This document shows positions 1-13,559 of a stretch of DNA of 64,000 nucleotides, piece by piece (position 1 is the stretch's first letter; each line of letters opens with the position of its first letter). The translations under genes and the position numbers were made by a program. The notes beneath the pieces are model-generated. The model was not told the origin of the DNA. It made no database searches and saw nothing but the letters and a program-made list of their open reading frames with translations. This DNA comes from Mercurialis annua. Lineage: Eukaryota; Streptophyta; Magnoliopsida; Malpighiales; Euphorbiaceae. The stretch lies in NCBI RefSeq assembly GCF_937616625.2, contig NC_065572.1, positions 36,545,653 through 36,609,652 on the forward strand, read 5' to 3'.

Positions 1-1347
1 CACCAAACAAAGCGTTGGGTTGAGAATACCCCTCCGAAGGAGTAAAAGCAGTTCTCTGCTGCTGAAAAGACAGCTGAGCAACACTAGCCAATGACACCTG
101 CTGCCTAGATGTCGGACACTCTCTCGCAAAATGACCCGGTTGGCCACAAGCATAGCAGCTACCCGGTGCTAGTGTACAAACTCCAAAGTGCCTGCGCTGC
201 AGTTATGACAAAAAGGAACACTGGATGCTCCATTGCTACCCTGCCCAAAACTACGGCTACCACCGCTGTAACTAGAACTGTGGGAATACGGCTGATATCC
301 CCTCCGTTCACCCCCTTTCTTACTCTTGTACTGGAAAGACTTGGACTGATAGCTACTGCTACCACTCTGATGCCCACTACTCTGAGTAACACCGCCCGCC
401 TTCTTGGTCTCCGTCATTTTTCCAAAGTGTAATAAATTTGTCTCCATCTGACGGGCACTATCCACTAGAACAGGAAATTCCTTGCTCGTATCAGTCAGAA
501 GGCTGATAAAATTTGAGCCTAAACCTTTCACATACCTGTCGTTCACCCTTTGCTGCTCAGTCTGCAGATCTGGGGCAAAACGACACAGCCTCACAAATTC
601 TGTAGTGTACTCGTTCACCGACCTGTCTCCCCTTTTCAAAACCAGCAATTTGTCTATATGACCTTCAGTCACTGAAAAAGGCAAGTAAAAGTTCTTGAAT
701 CGAGTCACAAAATCCTCCCAAGTAATAATAGCCATTTCAGCACGAATGGCACTACGAAACCAATCACTTGCAGAACCCTTCAAGGACATTTCCACTAACA
801 TGACAGTTTGCCTCTCAGTAGCCTGCAATCTCTGAGCATTCCGCTCAACTTCCTCCAGAAAGTCTAGGGCATCACCGTCGCCCGAAAACTCAATCGACTT
901 TAGCCTTGCATAAGCCAACACCAAATCTTTGTCAGTGGTTCCGCCACCACCAACTGCCACACCACCAGCCTGTGGCACCTGCTGCTGTACAATCTGTCCC
1001 AGCATAGTATACTGGTTCTGCATGGCAATCTGTCCCGCCTGCAGTTGCACTTGATTATTCTGGAGTGCAGTGATCCCAGCTAGAAACGTCGTGAAGTCAA
1101 ATGGATCAATAGGAGCTTGTGGTACACCTGGTGCCTGAAAGCCTGCACCACCACGTCCCCTACCTCTGCCTCCAGCAGCCTGTCCTCTACCACCCCGTCC
1201 TCTGCCAGCTCGGCCTCTACCAGCCGGAACTCCGCCTGCACGTCCCCCGCCAACTTGAACCCCTGGTTCATGCTGGTCAACCTCAATCGACATAGCGTCA
1301 TCAGCTTCAGCCTCAGCCTGAGCTGCAGCACGCCTACGAGTGTTCAT
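1..1347 (-). pseudogene. gag: gag of Gypsy element 0, frameshifted before the zinc knuckle
   Basis: Capsid/nucleocapsid precursor that would package element RNA in cytoplasmic virus-like particles. Translation starts at 1347 with a basic MNTRRRAAAQ leader and continues through a Gly/Arg-rich tract (about residues 30-70). It then runs through the Retrotrans_gag core, with motifs such as ALDFLEEVERNAQRLQ, DWFRSAI and RYVKGLGSNF that match the Gag of the two other Tekay-type elements in this window. The frame ends at 169 just after FCHNCS. Sequence beyond position about 200 continues the nucleocapsid in another frame, including a CX2CX4HX4C knuckle near 112-150 (CYACGQPGHFAREC). This indicates a small indel near 195-200. 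The pol part is outside the window. Confidence 0.85.
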
Positions 1348-1684
1348 TCCTAAGAATGAAACAAATGATTCTCAAAACAAAGCCCTCAAGGCAACACCCA
1401 AAGTAAATTTAAATAGCTCAAAAATCAACCATTTAACCAAAGTAATAACAATAACATTCCAAAGTAAGCATAAACTTCGCAAAGTAACATTAGTAACACG
1501 TAAGACCGACTCAACATCCCTAAAGGTGAGGGTAGAAAGTTTTGAAAACAAATGATGACGTTTCAAAAGACAAGACTTGAATCCTAATTCCGCAGTAGAT
1601 CCTATAACACAACAGTAACACTTAACATGCCTTAAAGAGATAAACACATAACATACAATAATTTGGCCTTAGTTCGAAACTAAA

Positions 1685-1696
1685 GCTCTGATACCA
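1685..1696 (-). other. Primer-binding site, initiator tRNA-Met type
   Basis: The minus strand reads TGGTATCAGAGC, the standard complement of the 3' end of plant initiator tRNA-Met. It lies four bases inside the LTR end at 1701, which fixes the element orientation as minus. Confidence 0.92.
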
Positions 1697-1700
1697 ACTT

Positions 1701-4446
1701 TGTCACAATCCAAATTCGTGGATCGCGACCGGCGCTAGGGTATGGGTATGGTCGTACTAAAACCCGTAGCAAGCCTCGCGGAAAACCTTATAAACAAATA
1801 AACCAGCAAGAAAACCATTGCTCGGGGGCAACCGAGACTTCAGCCTAGGTCTAACAACTTATATATCAGTTCTAATATACGCTTTTAATAACAATCCGAA
1901 ACTATGAAACATGCCTCATATATATATAAATAACCCAATGAAACATACCAAAGTATAATAATATAAAAGTCGTACCACTACGACAAACCCAAGTATAATA
2001 TTAAGACTACTAGTTCTACTGCGGTCTAAGAGGTAAAACAATAACTAGTCTGATATCATAAAAAGACCTCCGAGGAATCAAAAGATCGGAGATGACCAAC
2101 GCTCTCAAAATCATAAACCTGGAAAGTTGGGAAAACAACGGTGTCAGATAAACTGAGATGAGTTCATAATGCTATTTACATTTATTAAGTTTAAAATCCT
2201 TAAAACAAATCCTTTTATATTAATATATATACTTGATTATGGAAAACAGTATTGAAATGGAATCTCAAAGTATTTAACCCAAAGTAGATGGGAACATATC
2301 CTCATCGATTCCCAAAGTAGGCCAGACATTCGTCAGCCAATCCCAAAGTACTTACCGGTGCACACAGTCTCGATACAAGCCTATCGAGTAGCTCGTTTCA
2401 ATCCGGATCCATAATCCTTAAAGCAGTTCACAAACATTTGATATACTAAAATAATGTGCGGTACTTAATCAAGCGGTAAATAACACTATAAACTCACTGC
2501 TTGCTTATCCACGTAAGTCTTGGCAACAGCTAACCCTGCGTAGACTCCGTAGCACGAGCAGTCGACGGGTCTAAAACATAATATAAGTTAAATTCCGAAC
2601 AACCCCCTATCTCTAAGAATACTAGACTCCACATAGGACTAGCATTGCAACCAACAATCAAATAAGGTAATCAAAGTACAACTAAACATCCATACAACTA
2701 ATTATCCAAATAAGGCAAGTTCAGTTTAGGTGAGTTCATATCTTTTAAAAAACAAAACCAAAGTCTTACATACTTAAATAATCTTCAAAACAATAACAGT
2801 TCCCAAAGTAGTGTGTTGGCCTTACTGCAGTATAGCCTAACACAACATGTCGGAAGACCACGTCTAACCCGACCCAACCATAAACCAAATTTAAAGCCAA
2901 AGTCTTTAATCAAACCTTAAATGAAACCAAATTCAATTTTTAAATAAGAACTCACACCGAAACTTAATAATGCCATAAACAATTAAGCTTGCTAACACCT
3001 AGCAAGTAGCACCCAAGTACATTGAAATATAACACCTTAAATAGAATCAATAAGATTCAACATCTTTTAAGTATCAACTTGAAAATAGAATAAATCAATC
3101 AAAACCTTACATGAAAAATAACACCCTTATATGCCTTATATAGTTTAATCAAAATCAAACCACAACCTAAGATAGAACTAACATCTTGAAATAAGTTTAA
3201 ACCAATTATTAAACAATTTCCAGCCCTTAGTAACTTGATTAAAATCACCCTAAGTATGTCTCAAAGTTAGGGCAAAACCACAACACTTAGCAAATTAAGC
3301 CAACAACCAAAAGAGACCCAAAGTATTCGATTTTACTTTATAAAATAAATTCTTAAACTTACAAATTTCCAGCCACATATATATGTTCTTAAAACATTCA
3401 TTTAAACCATCAAAACCATATTTAATATATGTTTTAGCCATTAGACAATTACCTCAAATCACTCAATGAAACAATTGTTAACAAACACCCTTTTAACCTT
3501 TTTAAAAGAAATTTCCAGATTTAGCTTTTAAATCAAAACAGAGTTTAGCCCAAAAACTTTAATCAAATGCAACACTAATCTACTTAAACGATTTCTCCAA
3601 GACACCCAAAGTATTGTTAAGTATCTGACACCCTATGATTCATTCGCTTGAAATTTCCAGATTTTATTAGAGTTTCAAAACAGAATTTACAACCCAAAAA
3701 TGTTAGCAATTTGATAAACCTTTCAATTGTAACATCTAAACCAAACCACCCAAGGTACAAGTAATATGAACAAGCCAATAACACCATAAATCAACCATTT
3801 ACAGATTTAAAATCAATACAAACAGAAAATATACTCAAACCACCCAATGTATCGAATCCAATCGAAAAGCTAACAATCTCAACAACACAAAATAAGGGAT
3901 TAGATCTACTAACCTTTGGAGATAACACAAAACAAGAAAACACAGCAATAAGAACAATCCAAATCAGCCTAAGAACGAACAACAACCCAAAGCTAATGAG
4001 CACACAACCCAAGGATAGATAATACATGAATTAAACCTTAAAGAAATGATGAAAATACTTACTAATGATCACCAAAGGCTTAGGAATAGGTGGAATATGA
4101 AAATCAGAGAGTATGTGCCGTTTTAGGGTTTTTAGAAAAGTGTAAAATCAGTTTAGGTCGAATTAGGTGAGTTTACATAGAAATCAGCGAACTGCACAGT
4201 GCACGCGTCGCGCCCGCTACACCTCCTTCGCGCCCGCGAAATGCTATTGCCTCCGATGAATTTTTAAGATTTTGAAATTTAAATCGAAAACGTTTCAAAC
4301 TCCGAGGTTACTTCTAATACATCTTAAAACACATTTTAAAAGGTTTGGAACCTTCGACACGCGAATCTAAGTGGTCGAACCACTCAATGAACCCAAGGTA
4401 TCGTTTGGGCTAACAGAACAAGTTAGAAAAAATACGGGGTGTTACA
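1701..4446 (-). repeat. 5' LTR of Gypsy element 0
   Basis: On the plus strand the LTR starts tgtcac and ends gtgttaca, so on the minus strand it begins TGTAACACCCC and ends in CA. Length is 2746 bp. It is AT-rich and contains many scattered cccaaagta words. A GC-rich patch with repeated cgcgcccgc lies at 4203-4241, near the U3 end. It carries no significant open frame; the 78-codon minus frame at 3791-4027 looks fortuitous. Confidence 0.85.
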
Positions 4447-5175
4447 CCTTACAAAACCAAAAGTTTCACATTTTTAGCGCTTTAAGCCAAACGTTTACAA
4501 ACGATACAAAACAAATCCAAACGTTTCCCAATTTTAGCGATTTAAGCCTAACGTTTGGTTTTGTTCCCTAACGTTTGTAAACGTTTTGCTTAAATTTCAA
4601 AATACGTTTGGTTTTGTTTTGTTACGTTTGTAAACGTTTGGCTTAAATAGCTAAGAAGGTGAAACGTTTTGATTTGTTTCGTAACGTTTGTAAACGTTTG
4701 GCTTAAATCGCTTAAAAGGTGAAACGTTTTGATTGGTTTTGTAACGTTTGTAAATGTTTAGCTTAAATTGCTAAAAAGGGGAAACATTTGGATTTCTTTT
4801 GTAACGTTTGTAAACGTTTGGCTTAAATTGCTGAAAAGGTGAAATGTTTGGATTTGTTTCGTAACGTTTGTAAACGTGTGTCTTAAATCGCTAAAATGGG
4901 GAAACTGTTGGATTTGTTTCGTAACGTTTGTAAACGTTTGGCTTAAATTGCTAAAATGTGGAAACGTTTGGATTGGTTTCGTAATGTTTGTAAACGTTTG
5001 GCTCAAATTGCGATTAGTTTTGTAATGTTTTAAACGTTTTGTTTTGTTTCGTAACGTTTATAAACGTTTGGCTTAAATCGCAAAAAAGATGAAATGTTTG
5101 GATTTGTTTCGTACCGTTTGTAAATGTTAGACTTAAATCGCTCAAAAAGTGAAACGTTTGGTTTTGTTCCGTAAC
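4447..5175. repeat. 60-bp satellite array, block 1
   Basis: About twelve copies of the 60-bp satellite. The first ~110 bases run in the orientation taken here as forward (gatttaagcc..aaacgttt). From about 4559 to 5175 the units run in reverse (aaacgtttggcttaaat). The switch falls at an aacgttt palindrome. The tandem Gypsy assembly is inserted at 5175. Confidence 0.93.
5171..5175. repeat. Target-site duplication, left copy (gtaac)
   Basis: gtaac directly precedes the LTR at 5176 and recurs at 24923-24927 directly after the last LTR. Both copies lie in satellite sequence (..cgtaacgttt..), so the whole 19.7-kb assembly behaves as one insertion. Confidence 0.85.
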
Positions 5176-8139
5176 TGTCACGACCCATTTTCATGAATCG
5201 CGACTGGCGCTAGGGTATGGGTAATGTAGTACCAAAACCCGTAGCTAGCCTATCATTTAATACATAAACATATAAACCTGCAGAAAACCAATGCTCGGGG
5301 GCAACCGAGACTTCAGCCTAAATCTAGCAGATATAATATTCAACAGATGATATAACATGCTTATCCAATTCTGAGTCTAAAAATAGGCATAACATAAATA
5401 ATCCGAAATAATTACATAACATGCCAGAGCAATATAACTAGTCAGACCAATCCGACAAATAACCGTAATAATAATAAAGACGTCTAGTCAACTACTGCGG
5501 TCTAAGAATAAAATAGTTTGACAGTTTATCAAAATAAATGGAACCTCCGAGGAAAAGTAAATGCGGAGATCACCAGACTCTCTCAGATCATAACCCTGGG
5601 AAAAATTGGGAAATCAACGGGGTCAGATATACTGAGATGAGTTCATACCACTATTTACATTTATTAAGTGGAAAACCTTTAAAACGTTTAAAACATTTAA
5701 TAACAATATTACGGATAATAGTTGGAACCCTAATCCACAATTCTAAATAATAAACATAATCCAACAGGTCTGGTTCCGAGAGCTGAGCTACACCGAGTTA
5801 CCACTGACCACACTTATACCAGAGTCCCGAGAGCTGAGCTACACCGAGTTACTCTACTTGGTCCCGAGAGCTATGCTCACACCGAGTTACCACATTACCA
5901 TAATTACCTTTCCCAGATCATTACCGGTGCGCACGCAGTCCTAATGATGCCCATTAGGTAGCATGTTCCAACTAAGAGCCATAATATAAAAACAGTTCAA
6001 AATATACGTACAGTATATATATTTAATATTAAAATAACAATTTACTTAATAAAGCGGTAAATATTAAGTACAAACTCACTGCTTGCTAATCCACGTGATA
6101 ACCGGCAAGCAAACTAATCCTGGTTCGCCTCTGAAGCACGAACAGTAGACGGGTCTAGACAAATAAAATAATTATTAAAAACAGACCCTAACTCTAGAGA
6201 GTACTAGACACCATATAGGACTAGCACAAATAACACGTCGGAATACAACAATCCAGAACAACACAAAAATACCCAATAGGTAATAAAGCCCAATTAATAC
6301 AAGTCTATTAAGTTCTCGCTTAAAATCCGATTTACAAATATTATTTAATAATCTTTAATAATAATAAATTTCTAAATAGTGGGTTAGCCGAGTTACCAAT
6401 AACTACCAAGCTAACCTCACTTGTCGGGTGACCCAAGTCTAACCCGACTCAAAGCGTTTATCAAATATAAACCCGAGTTTATATTTATAAAATAATTCGA
6501 TAAAATAATAATCCATTTTAAAAGCAGAACTCAATAACTTCAATTTCAAGTAACCCAAGTTACAACCCAAAAATCTAATCATTGTAAGTTTATAAAAGTT
6601 TAGGGACTAAACTGTACTTTAGCCAATTAGGGACTAAACTGTACTTTAGCCAATTTGATATTTAAAATCAATTTAATTACTTTTGTTTATAATTAAAACA
6701 AAATATATAGTTACTTAATCAAAAACTTAAATAAGTTTTAAAAACGTTTAGGGGCTAAATTGTAATTTAGCCAATTTCATGCCAAATTGTTATTCGAAAT
6801 TAAATATAATTACCCGAGTAATTAAAATTTGAGTTGTAAAATATTTAACGTTCATAATTCACGTATTCATAAATTGATGTGAAATTCAAGTTATTACTAA
6901 AGTGACAAGTAATTTTTAACTTGAAGGATTTAATTAATTTCAACAAAAAAAATGATTAGTTATATTAGCAAATTAGCCATCCTTAATATCCAATCAAACT
7001 AATTCCCTCCAACTAAATTGAATTCAATCAACAATTTAGTGATTAGAAAGGACCTTTAACCAAACACAAATCAAAGCATCAAATAAGCATTTGACACCTC
7101 ATCTTCTTCTTTAGCAAACAAACTCAACATATCAATTTTGTAATTCACGAACAGAGGAACCACAACCCAGCTTCCTCTAATAATTAACCATCAATCTTAA
7201 ACTCTAACCATATAAGATTCAAACTAATACACCAAACTTATCATGAACAACTAACACACTAATTACTTAACAATATTATATAGAAACCGTAAAAGAACAA
7301 GGAAGCGATAAACGTACGGCAATTAAACACAACGGAAAAATACGACGCAAACCATACGGTTAATCAAGTTTAATAACGAGGGATGTTAATAACCATAACA
7401 GCAATCAGTTTCATGGCCCAAGACAATAAAGGTATTCGGCAGTAACATCCTAGGAAAGAAACAGTTTATAATAAACTCAAAATGGTAAACCGAACGGCGA
7501 CTGAAACGAGATCGATTACGTACCGTTTAGCAAATCCGAGATAGGGAAACGTAGGTACGTGAGTCTAGAACGTCTGAGATCAAACGGTTCTGATTTCGAT
7601 TAAGAAACGAGCAAGAACGAATCAGAAAACCGAAGGACGTTTCAAGAGAAAACTGAAATCAAATGAATCAAAGATACTTACTGAACAGCGATCTTTGGAG
7701 GATGATTACGGCTTCGTTTCTCAGCGAAAGAACAAACGAAAAACGTCTAGGGCTACCTTGCAGCGTGATCTAGGTTTTTTATGAAGAAACCGACTTAAAA
7801 TAATGCAAGGAAACGGGCCGTAAACGAGGTCGAAAAGGGCCAAACGAATGGGTCCAAGGGGATATTGGTTTCTCGAACGGGAATGGCCTTCCAGGCCTGA
7901 TTCCCGTTCGAGAATGGCCTGGTCTCGAACGAGACCAGGCCCAAAAGAGGGATTCCCGTTCGAGAATCCCAATTCTCGAACGGGAAAATTAAATTTCCTT
8001 TTTTTTTAAAAACAACTCAAATCGAACCTAAAATGAATCGAACCACGAACTTTCACGAAACTTAAAATACTCCTCAAAACACACCCGGAACCACGTCGGA
8101 AATTAAAAAGAATAATTTAAAATTTTCCGGGATATTACA
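5176..8139 (-). repeat. LTR-A (outer left, 3' LTR of left unit)
   Basis: 2964 bp. On the minus strand it begins TGTAATATCCCGG and ends GGGTCGTGACA. Internal structure includes three imperfect copies of cccgagagctgagctacacc..gagttac at 5771-5891, a direct duplication of ttagggactaaactg..ttagccaa at about 6600-6655, and a cluster of palindromes (tctcgaacggga / ggtctcgaacgagacc) at 7870-7985. It differs from LTR-B and LTR-C at about a dozen positions by eye. The 70-codon and 83-codon frames inside it recur in each LTR copy and are not genes. Confidence 0.93.
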
Positions 8140-8150
8140 TTCTCCCCAAC
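8140..8150 (-). other. Polypurine tract, left unit
   Basis: The minus strand reads GTTGGGGAGAA directly before the LTR start TGTAATATCCC. This is the expected plus-strand DNA primer position next to the 3' LTR. Confidence 0.85.
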
Positions 8151-8257
8151 TAATTTAAAAATTCGTCCTCGAATTTAACACGATAAGCAATTACCATTAG
8201 AACAACACGTAACACAAGTAAAAATCATAAAAGTCACAAAAATCAAGATATCTTACC

Positions 8258-11200
8258 TCACGGAAATAGAAAAGGATGCGATTCCGCATATCCGACTCGG
8301 TCTCCCAAGTACACTCCTCTACAGAATGATTGCGCTAGAGAACTTTGACCATCGGAATTTCCTTGTTCCGCAATTTACGCACCTGCGTATCAACAATCTC
8401 AACTGGCTGTTCTTCATAGGACAGCTCCTGGTCAATCTCGACACTCTGAGGCACAATCACGTGCGAAGTATCAGAAACGCACTTTCTCAACATAGAAACA
8501 TGAAACACAGGATGTACTAACGACATGTCTGGCGGTAGAACCAGACGATAAGCCATAACTCCAATCCTCTCCGAAATCTCATAAGGACCAATATACCTCG
8601 GTGCCAACTTTCCCTTGACACCAAAACGAACCACGCCTTTCATAGGCGAAACCCGAAGAAACACGAAATCACCAACCTGGACTCAATGTCTTTCCTCTTC
8701 GGATCAGCATAACTCTTGTGCCGACTAAAAGCAGTCTCTAACCTCCGTTTGATCAACGGTACCTTCTCTGAGGTAATCTGAATAATCTCAGCTCCCGAGA
8801 GTTTACGCTCTCCGACCTCCTCCCAACAGATAGGAGATCTACACTTGCGTCCGTACAAAGCCTCATACGGCGCCATCTCTATACTCGCATGATAACTGTT
8901 ATTATAGGAAAACTCAATCAACGGCAAATGAGTATCCCAGCTACCCTGAAAATCGAGAACACACATCCTGAGCATATCCTCCAACGTCTGAATAGTCCTC
9001 TCAGACTGACCATCAGTCTGAGGATGAAAAGCTGTACTGAAATCCAACCGAGAACCCAAGGATTCCTGTAACGCTTTCCAGAACCTTGAAGTAAACACAG
9101 AGCCTCTGTCTGAAACAATAGAAACCGGTACACCATGCAAACTGACAATCCTGTCGATGTACAACTGAGCCAACCTCGAAGCAGTATACGAAACCTTGAT
9201 CGGTAGGAAATGAGCTGACTTAGTCATACGGTCAACTATCACCCAAATGGAATCATACCCCTGTCGAGTACGTGGTAAACCAACCACAAAATCCATAGCA
9301 ATCCGCTCCCACTTCCACTCTGGAATAGGTAGTGGCTGCAGATAGCCAAAAGGTCTCTGATGCTCCAGCTTCACCTGCTGGCACGTCAGACACTTAGAAA
9401 CATACTCAGCGACATCCTTCTTCATTCCGCTCCACCAGTAGGTACCCTTAAGATCATGGTACATCTTAGTAGAACCCGGATGAACACTATAAGCAGACTT
9501 GTGCGCTTCTTCCAGAATTTGGTCCCTCAAACCATCTGAATCCGGAACACACAATCTCGAACCATGTCTCAGAACACCATCCACAAAAGTAAACTCAGAA
9601 TTTCCATCCTGCTGAACTTCCTCAATAATCCGTTTCAACTGTGGATCCTCAGCTTGTAAAGCTTTGATCCGATCAATCAAAACGGGTTGCACTTGTAAAT
9701 GTGCTAACAAACTACCGGCCTGAGTAACCTGAAAGCAATAGCCTGAAGCTATCAAACTGTGCCACTCTCTAACCATGGGTCTACGCCCAACCTCTGAAAT
9801 ATGAGCCAAACTGCCCGAAGACTTGCGACTCAACGCATCGGCTACCACATTAGCCTTACCAGGATGGTACTGAATAGTACAGTCGTAGTCTTTCAGCAAC
9901 TCTAGCCACCTCCTCTGTCTCAAGTTCAATTCTCTCTGATCAAAGATATATTTCAGACTCTTATGATCGGTGAAAATCTCACAAGTAGCACCATACAAAT
10001 AATGCCTCCAGATTTTCAGCGCAAAAACCACAGCTGCCAACTCTAAATCATGCGTAGGGTAATTCACCTCATGCTTCTTCAACTGTCTAGAAGCATAGGC
10101 AATCACATGTCCATGTTGCATCAGAACGCAACCCAAACCAATCCGAGACGCATCACAATACACTGTGAAACCATCAATGCCAGAAGGCAATGCCAACACC
10201 GGAGCTGTAGTCAAAATCTCCTTGAGCTTCTCAAAGCTCGCCTCGCACTTGTCAGTCCACTCAAACTTGACACCCTTCTGTGTCAGTTTAGTCAAAGGTG
10301 CAGATATTCTGGAGAAATCTTGCACGAACCGACGATAGTAGCCAGCTAAACCCAGAAAACTTCTGATCTCGGTAACTGACCTTGGCCTTTGCCAATCCAT
10401 GACCGCCTTAATCTTCTTCGGATCAACCTTGAACCCATCTTTCGACACCACGTGTCCTAGAAAGGTAACCTACCAGAACTCACATTTTGAGAACTTAGCA
10501 TACAACTGATGCTCACGCAACGTCTGTAGTATAGTCCTCAAATGATAAGCATGCTCCTCCTCACTCCGAGAATAGATCAAAATGTAATCAATGAATACGA
10601 TAACAAATTGATCCAAAAACGGCTTGAACACTCTGTTCATCATATCCATAAACGCTGCTGGTGCGTTCGTCAGACCAAAAGACATAACCAGAAACTCAAA
10701 ATGTCCATAACGAGTCCGAAAAGCAGTCTTAGGCACATCTGCATCACGGATCCGTAGCTGATGATACCCAGACCTCAAATCAATCTTGGAAAAACACTTC
10801 GCACCCTGCAACTGGTCAAACAAATCATCGATGCGAGGAAGAGGGTATCTGTTCTTGACAGTAACCTTGTTCAACTGTCTGTAGTCGATACACAGTCGAA
10901 AGGAACCGTCTTTCTTCTTCACAAACAGAACCGGAGCACCCCACGGAGAAGTACTCGGTCTGATGAACCCGCTATCCAACAACTCTTGTAACTGGTCCTT
11001 CAACTCTTTCAGCTCTGCAGGAGCCATCCGATACGGCGGTATCGAAATCGGAGCCGTACCAGGAACCACATCAATGAAAAACTCAATATCACGATCAGGT
11101 GGTAATCCAGGCAATTCCTCTGGAAACACATCAGTGAACTCATTCATTATCGGAACACTATGCATATCACTACCACCAGCCTCCAAATCACGAACCGCAG

Positions 11201-13217
11201 CAAGAAAACCCTGGCAACCCTTGCCTAACATCCGCTTCGCCTTGATGGCGGAAATCAGATTCTTAGGTGTCTCTGCCTTTTCTCCCTGAACAGAAAAAGG
11301 TAGATCACCTGTAATCCTGAACTCGACTGACTTCCCTCGACAGTCAATAGAAGCAAAGTGGCGTGACAACCAGTCCATCCCCAAGATGACATCAAAAGAA
11401 AGAACGTCAAGTACAATCAAATCAGCACATAATTCTCTACCCTGAATAACCACAGGACAAGAAGGATAGACGACGTCCACTACTACACCTTCAGACATAG
11501 GTGTAGACACAGCTAGAGGTTCACTCAAAACAGATGGTGCTCTACCCAATTTCCCAGCAAAACAAGTAGAAACAAACGAATGGGTCGCACCCGCATCAAA
11601 TAATACCAAAGTATCAGTAAAAGAAATCGGGATGGTACCTTGCACCACAACGTTTGATGCACGCGCATCCTGAGGAGTAAGTGTGAACACTCTGGCCTGA
11701 CCCTGCGGCTGTTGCTGCGAACTCTGCCCAGTACCATAACCGTTGGAACCTCTACCGCCGTTACCACGGCCACCAAAACCTCTGCCACCAGAACCACGGC
11801 CCCGCTGGCCACCAAAAGATGCTGCAGTTTGAGAGTACCCTACAGACTGTGTAAACGCAGGTCTCTGCTGCTGATAAGATGACTGCGCCACACTGGAGTT
11901 AGACGTCTGTTGTCCAGATGTCGGACACTCCCTGGAGAAATGACCCGGCTGGCCACAAGTGAAACAACCTCCGGGAGCTAACTGGCACTGACCATAATGC
12001 CTACGTCTGCAATTCTGGCAGAACGGAATGTTCGATCCACCACTGTACCCGCGTCCTGAACCACGGTTGCTCCCACTGCTACTGGAACTGTACGGAGCAC
12101 TCCTGGCACTATGCCTCCCTTTGTTGTGAGTCCGTCGACTCCCCCTGTTGGCCTGAGAAGAGCCACTATAGTAATTCCCACTACTATGATGCACTGGGGC
12201 CTGCTGCCCCCCACTAGGAAGGTCACTCTTTCCCTTTTGATTCTGGAAAGGGTCAGAGATCGTTCCAAACTGAACCATCGAATTCTCCATCCGTCGCGCA
12301 CTATCCACTAACCGGGCAAACTCCATGTTTGTCCCTATCAGCAAAGGGAGAAACTCCGAGCCTAAACCCCTAATATAACGGTCGTTCACTCGCTCTTGAT
12401 CACCCTGAAGATCTGTAGCAAACCTCCCCAAACGTACAAACTCAGTAGTGTAGTCTGTCACTGATCTATCCCCCTTCTTCAAATTTAGCATCTTTTCTCT
12501 GAAACTCTCAGTAACAGAGAAGGGTAGATAGTAACCTCTGAACCTGATCACAAAATCAGCCCAAGAAAAAGTATCCATAACTGGCCTGATGTTATCGCGA
12601 TACCAGTCCTTAGCTGGACCCTTCAGCGACATCTCCACAAGCATCACTGATTGACGATCAGAAGCTTGAATCCTCTGACTGTTGTACTCAAATTCCTCCA
12701 AAAAGTCCAGAGCATCCCCAGTACTATCAAAAGAAGTCGGATTCAACTTCAAGTAGATCATCACCAACTCTCTGTCCGTCGGAATATGACCGACACCAGC
12801 AAGTCCACCAACACCAGCTACAACACCAGCCTGAGGTTGCTGTTGCTGCGCTAGCTGACCCAGTACCGTACACTGATTCTGCAGAAGAGCCTGGTTGTTC
12901 TGCATCTCGACAATCCCAGCCAAGAAGGTAGTGAAGTCGAATGCTTGCATGTTTGGTGCATGTTGCACCTCTGGTGCCTGTTGCACATTCGGTGCCTGAA
13001 CACCTGCTGCACCACGTCCTCTAGCTCCACCTCTACCAGCACCAGCTCCTCTGCCTCTACCAGCACCTCTACCTCTGCCAGCACCTCCACCTCGACCACG
13101 TCCAGCATTAGCCTGAACTGGTGGTACGTTCTGATCGACTTCCATGGAAATCGCATCATCAGCCACAGCTTCTTGCTCTGCCGCAGCACGAGCACGAGTA
13201 CGAACAACATTGTCCAT
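8258..13217 (-). pseudogene. gag-pol: gag-pol of left unit, broken at several points
   Basis: Near-identical to the open gag-pol at 16641-21608 but carries its own lesions. A 6-base in-frame deletion after SKCEFW in reverse transcriptase creates a TAG at 10467-10469, so the first frame (10470-13217, 915 codons) ends there. The second piece (8640-10451) holds the rest of RT, RNase H and integrase. It shifts frame at about 8680, where one base is missing after KDIE. A third piece (8335-8664) covers the region before the chromodomain and ends at a Trp-to-stop change (8332-8334). Another single-base loss lies near 8277. It shares the FIDY change in the RT active site (residue 878) with the right unit. 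Gag, the zinc knuckle and the DAG protease motif are intact. It cannot make a complete polyprotein. Confidence 0.93.
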
Positions 13218-13543
13218 ATCCTAAGGATTGAACAAAAACAATATAAATAACACACAATTCATACCCAAGTATGAAACAAAACAATTAATAATTAGGATTT
13301 CCCGAGAAATCAACAGCAATAAAATACTCACCCAAGTGAAATAGCATTAACAATTAACAGCATCAAATCAACAAATAATGACTGACTCGACGCAATCCTA
13401 TTGGTATAGGCAGAATGTTTTAAAATCAAAAGATGACGTTATCAAGACAAGACATGATCCTATATCCGCAGTAGTTCCTAAGACACAACCATACTTAACA
13501 GAGTAAACACATAGCAAGCAATTGGCCTTGGTTTGAAACCAAA

Positions 13544-13555
13544 GCTCCGATACCA
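13544..13555 (-). other. Primer-binding site, left unit (variant)
   Basis: The minus strand reads TGGTATCGGAGC, one base different from the canonical TGGTATCAGAGC found in elements 0, E, F and G. It lies four bases from the LTR at 13560. Confidence 0.85.
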
Positions 13556-13559
13556 AGTT

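Larger units (their letters stand above)
1..4446 (-). mobile_element. Ty3/Gypsy LTR retrotransposon '0', 5' part only, runs off the left edge
   Basis: Minus-strand element. Reading right to left, the window shows one complete 5' LTR (1701-4446), a primer-binding site (1685-1696), an untranslated leader and the first part of gag. Protease, reverse transcriptase, integrase and the 3' LTR would lie left of base 1. The LTR has TG..CA ends and shares its U5 end (gtcgtgaca-like on the minus strand) with the other Gypsy elements here, but the rest is clearly a different subfamily. The right flank (cctta, 4447-4451) is satellite; the matching target duplication cannot be seen. Confidence 0.88.

Noticed and set aside
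5538..5750. 70-codon plus-strand frame as a small gene (also at 13922, 22313 and, altered, 42477)
   Set aside because: It is identical in each LTR copy because the LTRs are copies, breaks in diverged LTRs, and shows no recognisable protein features.
7721..7972. 83-codon minus-strand LTR frame (also at 16105 and 24497)
   Set aside because: It spans the palindrome cluster in U3 and is not kept in the LTR of G; most likely chance.
10963..11289. Plus-strand frames antisense to gag-pol (99-149 codons)
   Set aside because: They mirror constrained coding sequence on the minus strand and have no independent signals.
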